This document shows, piece after piece, positions 1 through 9,400 of a stretch of 64,000 nucleotides of DNA; position 1 is the stretch's first letter; each line of letters starts with the position of its first letter. Where the stretch lies: contig JAEZQY010000053.1 in the NCBI GenBank assembly GCA_023441055.1, positions 124,001 through 188,000 of the forward strand, read 5' to 3'. This DNA is from Bacillota bacterium. Its GTDB lineage: Bacteria; Bacillota; Bacilli; Paenibacillales; UBA4045. The translations under genes and the position numbers were made by a program. A model generated the notes under the pieces. That model saw only the letters and a program-made list of their open reading frames with translations, did no database searches and had not been told where the DNA came from.

Positions 1-463
1 AGGATAGGAAGAAAGGTTTGTTCTTCTTCTCCTTAATGTAAGTTGATGCCGCCTCCGCATTATGCATATCCCAGCTTACGGAATCAAAATCAAACACCTT
101 CATATCATAATTCGGATTTCCAATAATGTGATGATACCCGATCATCTCGGACTGAGGCGCTTCATGTTGAATGCCGCATAATACTGTCTCATAGCCGTTA
201 CTATTCAAATAAGTGACCAGATGCTTACTATAATCCTTCATCTCTGCGCCACGGTGAGCCAACCCGTGCATACCTGCAGTATGGGGAGCCACACCGGTCA
301 GCAGCGCTACTCGGCTAGGGGAGCAAGTCGGACCCGCACAATAGGCTTGACGGAACAATACCCCCTCCTTGGCCAACTCCATCAGATGTGGTGTCGGCAC
401 TGCATAACCGTATGGCTGGATGAATCGGCCTGTATCATGGGTATGAATGTAAACAATATTCAT
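1..463 (-). CDS. Sulfatase, N-terminal part (cut by window edge)
   Basis: This is the N-terminal 154 residues of a formylglycine-dependent sulfatase, a hydrolase that removes sulfate esters, here presumably from sugars. The frame is open from the ATG at 463 to the left edge, so the C-terminus lies outside the window. The maturation motif C-x-P-x-R is present as TCSPSR with Cys47 the residue converted to formylglycine, and is followed by the usual LLTG-type helix. The start is supported by an AAGGGGG ribosome binding site. It lies 50 bp downstream of the sulfatase-isomerase fusion on the same strand and is the fourth sulfatase of the operon. No signal peptide is visible, which suggests action in the cytoplasm. 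Family assignment is firm; the substrate is unknown. Confidence 0.9.
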   Translation of the reverse strand, partial: MNIVYIHTHDTGRFIQPYGYAVPTPHLMELAKEGVLFRQAYCAGPTCSPSRVALLTGVAPHTAGMHGLAHRGAEMKDYSKHLVTYLNSNGYETVLCGIQHEAPQSEMIGYHHIIGNPNYDMKVFDFDSVSWDMHNAEAASTYIKEKKNKPFFLS

Positions 464-513
464 GTGTATTCCCCCTTATTCTAATTGATAGATCTCCACT
501 GATGTTAGACTCG

Positions 514-3036
514 TTATCCAACTTCAGGCGGGTAACATAGTACAACCTGCAATGGCTCTTGCTGCGAATTCGCCCATACCAGATCTCGGCATGCAATCGG
601 GATGAACAAGGCATCGGATTTGCTTACTTCAAGCTGTCCACCATCCCATGTCACTGTACCTTGGCCATCGATGATAATTGCAATTGCGAAGCTGCCTTGA
701 TGAACAGCAGCGAATGACGTGTAGATATCGAGTTTATGCATGCGGAAGCATGGCGTATGATCGATGCCGATCAGACATAGCTCTTCACCACCGTGCACTC
801 TCTTCACTGAGACCGGCTCGATCTTCCATCGATTTAGCGTTTCCTCATAGGAGTATGCGTCATAGTGGAAGCAATCCAGCATTCGCTCGAATCCTAAGCC
901 TTGATGGCAAGCCATATCAGGCACTGCGTTGCCACTCGGCGTCGTTCTCTCTGTGCGCAGGGTTAGATCAGACGGTTCTTGGATTTCAATTAATAAACAT
1001 CCGCTGCCAATGGCATGGGGAATCCCACCCTCTACAAGGAAAACCTCCCCTTCCTTAACAGGGACGCGATGAAGAGCATCCAACATACCCGCGATATCCT
1101 GCGTCTCGAACAACTGCTTCCATCTCTCCCGATTCATACCCGGCTTAAATCCAAAATAGAGGGACGGTTGCTCCCCGTCTATCGTTCGGTTCCCTAATAC
1201 ATACCAAGCTTCAGTCTTGCCGAATCGAGAGTGAAATTGTTGTCGGGCAAACTCAGGGTCGGGATGCACCTGAATCGTCAAGCGTTCCGCCGCATCCAGC
1301 ACTTTGACCAGTACACCGGTATCCATGCCATATTGATCTACATGAGCCTGACCTAGAAACTGCTCAGGATTGGATGCGATGATATCTTTAAGCAATAAGG
1401 TTGTCCCGTCCTGCAGCATGATGCGACTGAATCCTTCCTCGAGATGCTCCCTTCCGACATTAGATGCTTTAGTTACAGAAGCGACCCACTCTTCAGGAAA
1501 CGCACTGTCCCTCCCATCGGGCTTGCCTTGCCATTGCTCAATCATTCGCCCGCCACGATATGTTCTCCAAACTCGATTGCTGCACAGCTTCAATGGCTGC
1601 GCGGACAAGCCTGCCCAATCCATCAATCGCCGCTTCAACTTGGATACCACTCCTCTGTGTATAGGATTATCCACGACATTCTTCAATTCCCAAGGGTCAT
1701 GTACTAGATCATAAAGTTCATCCTTGTCTCCCATTGGATCATGGACATATTTCCAATCCTTAGTTCTCACCATTTTCCTTCGACCCTCCGCTTCACGCCA
1801 TCGCAAGGTCTCTTTAATCGTATGCCGCCCATAGGGCTGGGGCAGCGCGGCCAAGTCATAGAGGGTAAATGGAGGTCCGCCAGCGCCGTATTCCGCGAAG
1901 ACAGCCTCTCTAGGCGCAGCGCCGGTTACCGTTGGCAGAGGCTTTCCTTGCATGGATTGCGGGATATCTAAACCTTGAAGAGACAGAAGTGTCGGCACAA
2001 TATCGATCAGACTAACCAGGCTATGATCGACTCGGCCCGCTTCGACATGACCAGGCCAAGACAAGATCAAAGGCACACGAGTCAAGCAATCGTAGAACAG
2101 CCCGCCCTTGCCCATCATCCGGTGTTCACCGACGAAATCGCCATGGTCCGAACAGAAAACAATGATCGTCTTCTCTCTCAGGCCCAGTCGCTCGATCGCA
2201 TCCAATAGATGGCCGAGCTCGTCATCAATAAACTGTATCATGCCATAATAAATGCCCAGGAGTCGGTAAACATCATCCATTGCATCCTGCTCGAGGCCTA
2301 GTATCTTATGTAAGATTCTGTTGCGTTCCGGGGCGTCATCCATCTCATTATCCACCCATGGCGGAAGCTGAATCCGATCCTTGGGGAACATGTCGGCGTA
2401 GCGCGCTGGCACCTCATAGGGATCATGTGGATCCGGCAGAGACACCCATAGGGCAAACGGATCGTCCTGATGCTTCTCTAGAAAGCGTATGGCTTGCCGG
2501 GACACAAGCGCGGTCGAGTACGCCTCCTCTGGGAATTCAGTTGCGGCGCATATAATACGGGGACTTAGCTTGGGCATATTCCTGCGTACAGCATGTGCTT
2601 CATTAATGACATCTATTGGTGCTTTCCAATCCAATCCTTTCGTTTGGGATTGCGCCGAAATACCATAATGTTCAATTTCACACCACGTGTCGAATCGATC
2701 CAAATCCGCTTCTGTATGAAAGCAATGATTTTTGCCAATTAAGCCGGTGTGATAGCCCGCCGCTTTCCACAGCTTAAATGCGTGAACAGCGTCGTCCGGC
2801 ATGAATGTCTCATTGCGATTGCTCCCATGCGTATGTGAATATTGCGAGGTCCATAGTGATATCCGTGCTGGAACACATAGCGGGTGAGGGGTATATGCAT
2901 GCTCGAATAATACGCCTTCATTAGCCAGTCTCTGTAAGTTCGGAGTGTCGCTGCTAGTATTCCCGTACATCCCCAAAGCGGTCGCTTTCAATTGATCAAC
3001 CATAATAGTAATAACATTAGGTGCGCCTTTACCCAT
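514..3036 (-). CDS. Sulfatase fused to class I mannose-6-phosphate isomerase
   Basis: A single 840-residue frame joins two enzymes. Residues about 1-480 are a sulfatase: LCVPAR motif with Cys54 for formylglycine, an early metal-binding Asp in MVDQ, and a late SDHG motif. Residues about 485-840 resemble a class I phosphomannose isomerase. The four expected zinc ligands are visible as Gln589 and His591 (QVHPD), Glu609 (KTEAW) and His674 (IPHAIG), and a cupin-like C-terminal part follows. Almost no linker separates the halves. I chose the ATG at 3036 because it has a GGGGG/AGG site and overlaps the upstream stop by 8 bp; an ATG at 3060 has no good site. The fusion suggests desulfation and mannose/fructose-phosphate interconversion in one pathway. 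A lost stop codon between two adjacent genes is the alternative origin. Confidence 0.88.
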   Translation of the reverse strand: MGKGAPNVITIMVDQLKATALGMYGNTSSDTPNLQRLANEGVLFEHAYTPHPLCVPARISLWTSQYSHTHGSNRNETFMPDDAVHAFKLWKAAGYHTGLIGKNHCFHTEADLDRFDTWCEIEHYGISAQSQTKGLDWKAPIDVINEAHAVRRNMPKLSPRIICAATEFPEEAYSTALVSRQAIRFLEKHQDDPFALWVSLPDPHDPYEVPARYADMFPKDRIQLPPWVDNEMDDAPERNRILHKILGLEQDAMDDVYRLLGIYYGMIQFIDDELGHLLDAIERLGLREKTIIVFCSDHGDFVGEHRMMGKGGLFYDCLTRVPLILSWPGHVEAGRVDHSLVSLIDIVPTLLSLQGLDIPQSMQGKPLPTVTGAAPREAVFAEYGAGGPPFTLYDLAALPQPYGRHTIKETLRWREAEGRRKMVRTKDWKYVHDPMGDKDELYDLVHDPWELKNVVDNPIHRGVVSKLKRRLMDWAGLSAQPLKLCSNRVWRTYRGGRMIEQWQGKPDGRDSAFPEEWVASVTKASNVGREHLEEGFSRIMLQDGTTLLLKDIIASNPEQFLGQAHVDQYGMDTGVLVKVLDAAERLTIQVHPDPEFARQQFHSRFGKTEAWYVLGNRTIDGEQPSLYFGFKPGMNRERWKQLFETQDIAGMLDALHRVPVKEGEVFLVEGGIPHAIGSGCLLIEIQEPSDLTLRTERTTPSGNAVPDMACHQGLGFERMLDCFHYDAYSYEETLNRWKIEPVSVKRVHGGEELCLIGIDHTPCFRMHKLDIYTSFAAVHQGSFAIAIIIDGQGTVTWDGGQLEVSKSDALFIPIACRDLVWANSQQEPLQVVLCYPPEVG

Positions 3037-4423
3037 GACCTGCCCCCATACGATCACCATTTGATTTTTTGGGATCCTGGTCTCTCATCAACGTACGTGC
3101 TAACTGCATGGTCATTTCCAGTTCCTGCTCCATGTATTTGACCAGTCCAAACTTGTTATTCGTCTCGCCAGGATCCTGCTGCATATCATAGAGCTCTCCT
3201 TCCCCGTTACCATAGAGACAGAGCTTCCAGTCCATCGTCCGAATCATGCTGCCTTGCACGACTGAAGCTTGCCATATGGCTTCGGATGACTGCTTAGACG
3301 GAGCCTCTTGCTTCAGCTCTTCCAGCCTGTTCTCACCAGGACTGCCAACCTCCGCGAATACTGCGCCTTTATGCTTCTCACGCAGTCCCGTCAATACCGG
3401 CACCATCGATTTCCCTTGGATACCCTCGAATGGCTCGAATCCGACTAATTCCATTAAGGTCGGCAGCAGATCGACTGATTCCGCCATCGTTGTAGCAATC
3501 TTCTGCGGCAAGACCCGATTCTTCCAACGAATTAGGAAAGGCACCCTCAGCAGGCAGTCGTAGAAATTGCAGCTTTTACGGACAAGACCATGATCTCCGA
3601 GATACTCACCATGGTCGGAGGTGAATATAATGATCGTATCTTCATCCAGATTTAATGCTTGGATGGTCCCCATAATCCCCCCGATAGCCTCATCGATACA
3701 CATGACCATACCGTAATAAATTGAACGAAGCTGGGTAATCTCTTCCTCACTGGCATGCTCCAGCCCCTGCAAGTGATAGAGCAGCCTCTGGCCTTGAGGC
3801 TTCGAGGAGTCCAATATCGGCTCAATGGGCACGGGAATCCGTGTTCTATCTGCTTTAGTCGCATAGGGTTCAGGTACTTGGAAGGGAGTGTGGGGATCGG
3901 GGAAGGACACCCATAAGCAGAACGGTCGATTCTCGCTATGGGCTGCTTCAATGAAGGCTTGTGCTTCATCACCGATTACGTTAGTCATGTACTGCTCTGT
4001 AGGTACAGGGTCAATAAAGCTTTCATATCGCTTCCCAGACCCAGGAATATCCGTTTTGTGATGACGCTTCAACGACACTACGTCAAAGCGTTGCAGCGCC
4101 TTCTGACTCAAAGCATGATTCTTGCCAATGAGTCCAGTTGCGTAACCGGCATCCTGGAACATCTGGAAGAGATGTGACTCACCATCATCTAGTCCGTATT
4201 CAAGATCTCTGCTCCTATGCGCATTGGGGTAACGTCCCGTTAGAAAAGAGCAGCGCGAGGGTACACAGATGGGGTTATTCACATAGAAGTGATCAAAATC
4301 GGCGCCTTCTTCCGCCAGGCGGTCCAAATGAGGTGTGGATACAGCCTGATTGCCATGGCAGCTGAGCGTATCCCACCGCTGCTGATCTGTCATAATAAAC
4401 AGCACGTTCGACAGCTTATCCAT
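3029..4423 (-). CDS. Sulfatase
   Basis: A 464-residue sulfatase, about the usual length for the family. The formylglycine motif is ICVPSR with Cys53, the N-terminal metal site is MTDQQ, and a TSDHGEYLGDHG stretch supplies the later metal ligands. No signal peptide is seen, so action on imported oligosaccharides in the cytoplasm is likely. It has its own upstream promoter-like element (4455-4516), unlike its neighbours, and a GGAGGGGG ribosome binding site. Its stop overlaps the start of the sulfatase-isomerase fusion by 8 bp, which indicates translational coupling. The substrate cannot be read from the sequence. Confidence 0.93.
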   Translation of the reverse strand: MDKLSNVLFIMTDQQRWDTLSCHGNQAVSTPHLDRLAEEGADFDHFYVNNPICVPSRCSFLTGRYPNAHRSRDLEYGLDDGESHLFQMFQDAGYATGLIGKNHALSQKALQRFDVVSLKRHHKTDIPGSGKRYESFIDPVPTEQYMTNVIGDEAQAFIEAAHSENRPFCLWVSFPDPHTPFQVPEPYATKADRTRIPVPIEPILDSSKPQGQRLLYHLQGLEHASEEEITQLRSIYYGMVMCIDEAIGGIMGTIQALNLDEDTIIIFTSDHGEYLGDHGLVRKSCNFYDCLLRVPFLIRWKNRVLPQKIATTMAESVDLLPTLMELVGFEPFEGIQGKSMVPVLTGLREKHKGAVFAEVGSPGENRLEELKQEAPSKQSSEAIWQASVVQGSMIRTMDWKLCLYGNGEGELYDMQQDPGETNNKFGLVKYMEQELEMTMQLARTLMRDQDPKKSNGDRMGAGHG

Positions 4424-4454
4424 CCAGCATTACCCCCTCCACTTTTGTACATTC

Positions 4455-4516
4455 ATTGTACAATGAACGGTTAACCATCGTAACGATACAAAACAATCAG
4501 ACAGGGTAGAGAAAAC
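4455..4516 (-). promoter_or_regulatory. Internal operon promoter with 35-bp activator-like element (copy 1)
   Basis: On the minus strand a -10-like TACAAT (4455-4460) lies 21 bp downstream of a 35-bp element at 4482-4516. The element matches 30 of 35 bases of a second copy at 12691-12725, which has the same 21-bp spacing to an identical TACAAT. No good -35 box is present at either place, as expected for an activator-dependent promoter. The AraC-type regulator encoded at 6005-7621 is the natural candidate to bind it. Transcription would begin about 25 bases before the sulfatase start. Confidence 0.65.
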
Positions 4517-4525
4517 CATCCAAAT

Positions 4526-5983
4526 TCAAGACTCTTCATATCTCCATAGGTCCATACGTCCCATCCCTACCTGTTGGCCCCATAGCTTGATGTAGTCCAG
4601 ATCCGGTCTCTTCGCTAATCTCTTGCCCAGCAGATCCTCCCCGTCCCAGCCTTCAGACAATCTGCTTAGCAGCTGCTTCCTTATCCCGCCATAAGCCTTG
4701 TCGCTGCCCAGATCATTCCGTTCTTCAGGGTCAGATGCAAGATCGAATAATTGCGGATTGTCGTAACCGTAGTAATGCACTAATTTATATTGCTTATAGC
4801 GAATCATTCTCGCCGGCGCTTTGGCCGGTATATTCAACTCTGCGAATACGGGGCGTTCATGCCACTGCGTTGTTTCTTCTGCATTTAATGACCCTTGCAG
4901 CAGCAACGGCGATAGATCGTTACCGTCCAGACCCGGCAGTAATGGAGAGCCGCTTATACGCACGAGAGTGGGGGCCAAGTCAACTAGGCTAGTCGGCGCA
5001 TCCACCTGCACGCCTGTCGCAATCCGAGCTTCTCCGGATCCTTTGACCGAATACCAGATCATAGGAACACGGACTGATCCCTCATAGAATGTCCGCTTCC
5101 AGAACAGCCCATGATCTCCTGCCATATCTCCGTGATCGCTTACATAGATCAGGATAGTATCTTCTTTAAGCGCTTGCGAAGCTTTCAGGATTCTACCGAT
5201 GTAACGATCCAGCCCATTCACCAATCCGATATAGTTGGCACGCGCTTTCCTTACCTTCTCTTCCGTCACTGCACACAGACCTGAAGCTTGTATCATCTCT
5301 TGAACCCATGGGTGCTCTTCGGTCGCCGCAGGTATCGGCTTATCATGCCGCGCCATTGCCTCAAGCGCATCCGCGCAATCCTGCTCCGTGCTCGTATACG
5401 GGTTGTGAGGTCCATATAAGCCTATCGTTAGGAATAACGGCTTGCTTCTATCTCTCTTGCTTGCTTGATCCAAATATTGCTCACTGGCGAAGGTTACCGC
5501 TTCATCATAGACAAGCACAGGATTCTCTCCGATACCGGCCAGCTCGATCGATAGCGCACTCGAATCCGTAGTACCTGAAAGCCGCCCGTAATCGGTCTTC
5601 GGCCCTCCGCTATAGCTGGGCGTAATATCACCAACCAGACGTTGTTGGAAGCCGTGTCGTTGATCCGGACCGACGAAGTGCATTCGGCCGCATAGGACGG
5701 TCTCATATCCGCCCAATCCCAAGGCATGAGCGAATGTGGGAATATCTGATGCCAGACAATCCTCATTGCTGAACACGCCAGTGTGATGAGGATGGCGTCC
5801 GGTCATCATCGACATTCGCGATGGAACGCATAGCGGAGAGTTGCAATAATTCTGGGTGAACATCACACCGCCTGCAGCCAGTGTATCCAAATTCGGTGTC
5901 GATACGACTTGATTACCAGCACAGCCCATATAATCTCCGCGATGTTGATCGGATACGATTAGAATAATGTTCGGCTTACCCAC
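4526..5983 (-). CDS. Sulfatase
   Basis: A 485-residue sulfatase of the choline-sulfatase/arylsulfatase type. It has the metal-binding SDQHRG near residue 11, the formylglycine motif LCVPSR with Cys52, and VSDHGDMAGDHG further on. The start is a GTG at 5983 preceded by GGGGGTGG; an ATG two bases upstream is out of frame. It lies 21 bp downstream of the response regulator gene and is the first sulfatase of the operon. No secretion signal is visible. It is only loosely similar to the 464-residue neighbour, so the sulfatases probably act on different sulfate positions (inference). Confidence 0.93.
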   Translation of the reverse strand: MGKPNIILIVSDQHRGDYMGCAGNQVVSTPNLDTLAAGGVMFTQNYCNSPLCVPSRMSMMTGRHPHHTGVFSNEDCLASDIPTFAHALGLGGYETVLCGRMHFVGPDQRHGFQQRLVGDITPSYSGGPKTDYGRLSGTTDSSALSIELAGIGENPVLVYDEAVTFASEQYLDQASKRDRSKPLFLTIGLYGPHNPYTSTEQDCADALEAMARHDKPIPAATEEHPWVQEMIQASGLCAVTEEKVRKARANYIGLVNGLDRYIGRILKASQALKEDTILIYVSDHGDMAGDHGLFWKRTFYEGSVRVPMIWYSVKGSGEARIATGVQVDAPTSLVDLAPTLVRISGSPLLPGLDGNDLSPLLLQGSLNAEETTQWHERPVFAELNIPAKAPARMIRYKQYKLVHYYGYDNPQLFDLASDPEERNDLGSDKAYGGIRKQLLSRLSEGWDGEDLLGKRLAKRPDLDYIKLWGQQVGMGRMDLWRYEES

Positions 5984-6004
5984 ATAACCACCCCCGACCT
6001 TAAT

Positions 6005-7621
6005 CTATTTATTCATCCGTACCTCTGCACAGAATTGTGTTGGCGTAACTCCTGTTAACTTTTTGAACACTTCCGTGAAGTAGCGTCTATCTTCAAAGCC
6101 CAGCTCAGAGGCGATCTCCTGTACTTTCCTATCCTGCAGAAGCATCTTCTTAGCCAGATTGATTTTCTCTCTAATCACATATTGATGAACCGTAATCCCC
6201 TTGGTCTTCTTGAATAAGGAGGCAAAATAACTCGTACTAAGGTGAACATGGGCAGCATAATCACCTATTGTCAGACTTTCTCCCAGGTTCTCATCAATAT
6301 ACTGTGATGCGACATTGATTAGTCTGGTTGTTTCGCTTTCTTGTTCCTTATGGATTAGATCGCACGAGAAACGGCAAATGTGTGACAATAGCTGCTTCAT
6401 CTGGTGGATGGTTACAATCGGAGATCGGTTAATCTGCCCGAACTCCTCATTAATCACAGCCAGATGATGGTGCGGAACCGCATCCTGCAGCTCACGCTTA
6501 ATCAGGACGATCAGCTCGTTAATCCTCGATATGATCTCGTTAGGGGCAAGAGATGGCTCGGAATCACAGAAGTGATCCACGATTTCGTTCATGTTCAACG
6601 CCATTTTTTCATGGTTGCCTGCTCGTAGAGATAATAATAGCTCCTTCTCCTTCTCAGATTCGCATCTAACCGCGCTTTTCCCGCCGAATAGATGGTCAGT
6701 GAAGCAGTAGACGCTATTCCCTCCGGTATAGAAGTTAAAGGATAACGCCGTCAATGCTTGGTTATAAGCAAGCGGCAAATTTTCAATGGTGACTATTGGG
6801 CTGACTCCAATTGAAACCGTGTTTTTAGAATGATGTTGAATGTTGACACGTGCTTGCTCGCCGATATGCTCCAGGTTCAATTCATCAGTATAATTGATAA
6901 TGCTGACGAGTCGATTGGTATAGGCGTCTGGGAACACAATGCCTTCGGCTTCGGTGCGTACAGTCTCTTCCCATATGTTCTGTGTGGCGAATCTAACCAT
7001 CTCAGCTTCCTGAATGGAGATCTGATCACCGGAGAGCGGCCAATTGTCGATCTCCGCCACCATGACAGCAAATCGGCCAGTACCTAGCTCCAAATCTAAT
7101 CTGCGCCACCGCCCTTCCGCCGCTTCCCGCGTCGTTTCGTAACGAATAAGCAAATTTAATTGCTCGTATTTACGCAATGGCATGCTCTCATTAAATTTCT
7201 GTTCCAACCTCACCGTCTGATCCTGAAGCTCACGTTCTGTTCTAAGCTGCTCCACAATCTTGCTCATCGTGGTGCCTACCTCTTGTGGAGTTAACGGTTT
7301 GGTCAAGTAATCGAGCGCGCCCATTCGCATGGCCTTCTGGGCATAGGCGAAATCAGAAAAACCACTCATAATGACCACCTTGCACTGAGGCATTTCCCTC
7401 AGCATGCATTCCACCATCTCGAGTCCATCCATCTGAGGCATTCGAATATCGGTTAATACAATATCTGGCTTCGCTTCTAGTGCAAATGCCAGTCCATCCT
7501 TACCGTTGGTTGCGGTTCCACAAACGCGGATCTGGTAATCCGACCAGGCTATATTTTTGACTAGCGATTCGACCGCGTCCTCCATATCATCAATGATGCA
7601 GATCGTATAAGACTCATGCAC
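6005..7621 (-). CDS. YesN-like response regulator (REC plus AraC-type HTH)
   Basis: A 538-residue transcription factor of the YesN class. Residues 5-125 form a receiver domain with acidic residues Asp11/Asp12, phosphoacceptor Asp57 (LTDIRMP) and Lys108 (YLTKP). A long middle region follows, and the last 100 residues are an AraC-type double helix-turn-helix that ends with the family signature around DRRYFTEVFKK. I chose the GTG at 7621 because GGGAGGTG lies 6 bases upstream; it overlaps the kinase stop by 8 bp. A longer ATG start at 7678 would lie inside the kinase gene without a ribosome binding site. With the adjacent kinase it probably senses the sugar and activates the two promoters carrying the 35-bp element. 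Confidence 0.92.
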   Translation of the reverse strand: MHESYTICIIDDMEDAVESLVKNIAWSDYQIRVCGTATNGKDGLAFALEAKPDIVLTDIRMPQMDGLEMVECMLREMPQCKVVIMSGFSDFAYAQKAMRMGALDYLTKPLTPQEVGTTMSKIVEQLRTERELQDQTVRLEQKFNESMPLRKYEQLNLLIRYETTREAAEGRWRRLDLELGTGRFAVMVAEIDNWPLSGDQISIQEAEMVRFATQNIWEETVRTEAEGIVFPDAYTNRLVSIINYTDELNLEHIGEQARVNIQHHSKNTVSIGVSPIVTIENLPLAYNQALTALSFNFYTGGNSVYCFTDHLFGGKSAVRCESEKEKELLLSLRAGNHEKMALNMNEIVDHFCDSEPSLAPNEIISRINELIVLIKRELQDAVPHHHLAVINEEFGQINRSPIVTIHQMKQLLSHICRFSCDLIHKEQESETTRLINVASQYIDENLGESLTIGDYAAHVHLSTSYFASLFKKTKGITVHQYVIREKINLAKKMLLQDRKVQEIASELGFEDRRYFTEVFKKLTGVTPTQFCAEVRMNK

Positions 7622-9395
7622 GGTCAACACCTCCCAACGATTGAATGGGCAGCTCGATACGAACTTGAGTTGAAACATGTGGCTCGCTGATCAGAAGTAA
7701 TTGCGCCTGATCACCACCGTATAGCTTCAGCCGGTTGAATACATTACGAAGCGCATAAGATTCAGAATTTACATCCTTTATTCTCTGATAGACTTGTTCA
7801 CTATCCATCCCGCATCCGTTATCCTCAACAGTCAAGCTAAGAAGATTACCGTTTCGAGCAACGTAGATATGGATTTGTCCATGGCTCGATCGATTCTTAA
7901 ACCCATGCATGATTGCATTTTCCACCAGCGGCTGCAGCAGTAAATTCATGATCGGAAGCGATAGCAGCGTTGGATCCTGAACATGGATCTGGTACTCGAA
8001 TAGTCCGCGATAGCAGGCTTGCTGTATCTTCATGTAATATTTGACATGCTCCAATTCCTGTCCCACAGTAGTTCCTGTAAGTCCCTTGTTTAGACCTAAT
8101 TCGAACAACTTAGAGAGGGAGACGACCATCTCCTTGGCCTTGTCATACTGATTATCCATACATTGTAGAAAAACCATATTCAGGCTGTTATATAGAAAAT
8201 GCGGATTAATTTGAGCTTGAAGCGCTTTCACTTCTGCGATATGCTTGTCTCGCTCGATTCTCGAGTTTCTCTCCATCAATAGATTAATCTCGTCTAGCAT
8301 GTGGTTGAATTTCTCTCCCATCTGGGCCAGCTCATCATTGTATTCACTATGATAACGCAGGTGAAGATTATTCTGGCCAATCCGATTCATCAGAAATTGC
8401 AGCTGAGTTAGAGGCTTGAATATGTAGCCCGTCAGTATATTCGTTATATATAAGGTTAGCAGAGCGCAAATCAGCACAATAATAAACGAGTTCCACCGAA
8501 TACCCGCAATCAAGCTAAGCAGCTCGCTCTTGGGTTGAACGGTCACAATGGTCCAATCCGGGTAAGCTAGAATGCTGGCATAGTTAATGAGATACTCTTC
8601 CTTCTTATGCTTGAAGACGAAGGAATTATCCAGCTGTAAGCTGATCATCTTTGCTAATTCAGTATTTTCAAGCAGTCCTTGTTGAGCACTGAATACACTG
8701 ACCTTATTCCCGGTGATCAGTTGCGGGACGCGATTCGCTTCATTATAAGGCCCTACGATCAGTTCCTGTATGGCACGAGCATTCACATTAACGATAATAT
8801 GAATATCTTCCTGCTCTCTCTGTGGAAATGGCTCAAAAATCAAACTGATTACACGATTCCCTCCGGAGAACAGCTCGTCTGCGTGTTCTTCTGACCAGTA
8901 GACGCGTTGCTTAGATAGGGTGTCCCCCATCTCTTGGTATAACATCGTGCTTTTAAAAGGCCGTTCCAATACACGCCACTTCGTTGTGCTATAAAAGTCA
9001 CCAATCGAAGAGCTGATTAACACGGAATCTATCGCGCGTTCATTCAAGGAAAATTGGTCGAACCACGGCTGCAGCGCCGAAAAGTGCATATAGTATCGAC
9101 TGCTGTCTTGTTCACCAAGGTCAGACATTAGATCCTTGAATGCCTGACTCATGGTAAATGTCATACTATACAGTAATATTTTCGTCAGTTTTTCATCTAG
9201 TACTTGTGACGTTTTATTCAGGGTGTCCTGACTTTGCTTTAATGCCTGTTCTTCCATAACATTGGAGACGATGTAATAGGATACACCGCCTGTAGTGGTC
9301 ACAGCCAAGATTAGAATGCACATGAAAGCAGCTCGGATTCGATTTTTAAATGACAATCTATGCAACCACTTGAGAAGTAAAGAGCGATATGCCAT
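7614..9395 (-). CDS. YesM-like sensor histidine kinase
   Basis: A 593-residue membrane kinase. One membrane segment lies at about residues 22-44 and a second at about 298-320, with an extracellular sensor region of about 250 residues between them. A HAMP linker follows, then the His_kinase motif with His399 in QAQINPHFLYN. The C-terminal ATPase domain has VENAIMHG (N box) and VEDNGCGM (G1). It is translationally coupled to the regulator downstream and sits 5 bp after the permease gene, inside the sulfatase operon. It presumably detects the transported sugar outside the cell or the loaded binding protein (inference from the YesM family). Confidence 0.93.
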   Translation of the reverse strand: MAYRSLLLKWLHRLSFKNRIRAAFMCILILAVTTTGGVSYYIVSNVMEEQALKQSQDTLNKTSQVLDEKLTKILLYSMTFTMSQAFKDLMSDLGEQDSSRYYMHFSALQPWFDQFSLNERAIDSVLISSSIGDFYSTTKWRVLERPFKSTMLYQEMGDTLSKQRVYWSEEHADELFSGGNRVISLIFEPFPQREQEDIHIIVNVNARAIQELIVGPYNEANRVPQLITGNKVSVFSAQQGLLENTELAKMISLQLDNSFVFKHKKEEYLINYASILAYPDWTIVTVQPKSELLSLIAGIRWNSFIIVLICALLTLYITNILTGYIFKPLTQLQFLMNRIGQNNLHLRYHSEYNDELAQMGEKFNHMLDEINLLMERNSRIERDKHIAEVKALQAQINPHFLYNSLNMVFLQCMDNQYDKAKEMVVSLSKLFELGLNKGLTGTTVGQELEHVKYYMKIQQACYRGLFEYQIHVQDPTLLSLPIMNLLLQPLVENAIMHGFKNRSSHGQIHIYVARNGNLLSLTVEDNGCGMDSEQVYQRIKDVNSESYALRNVFNRLKLYGGDQAQLLLISEPHVSTQVRIELPIQSLGGVDRA

Positions 9396-9400
9396 TCTGT

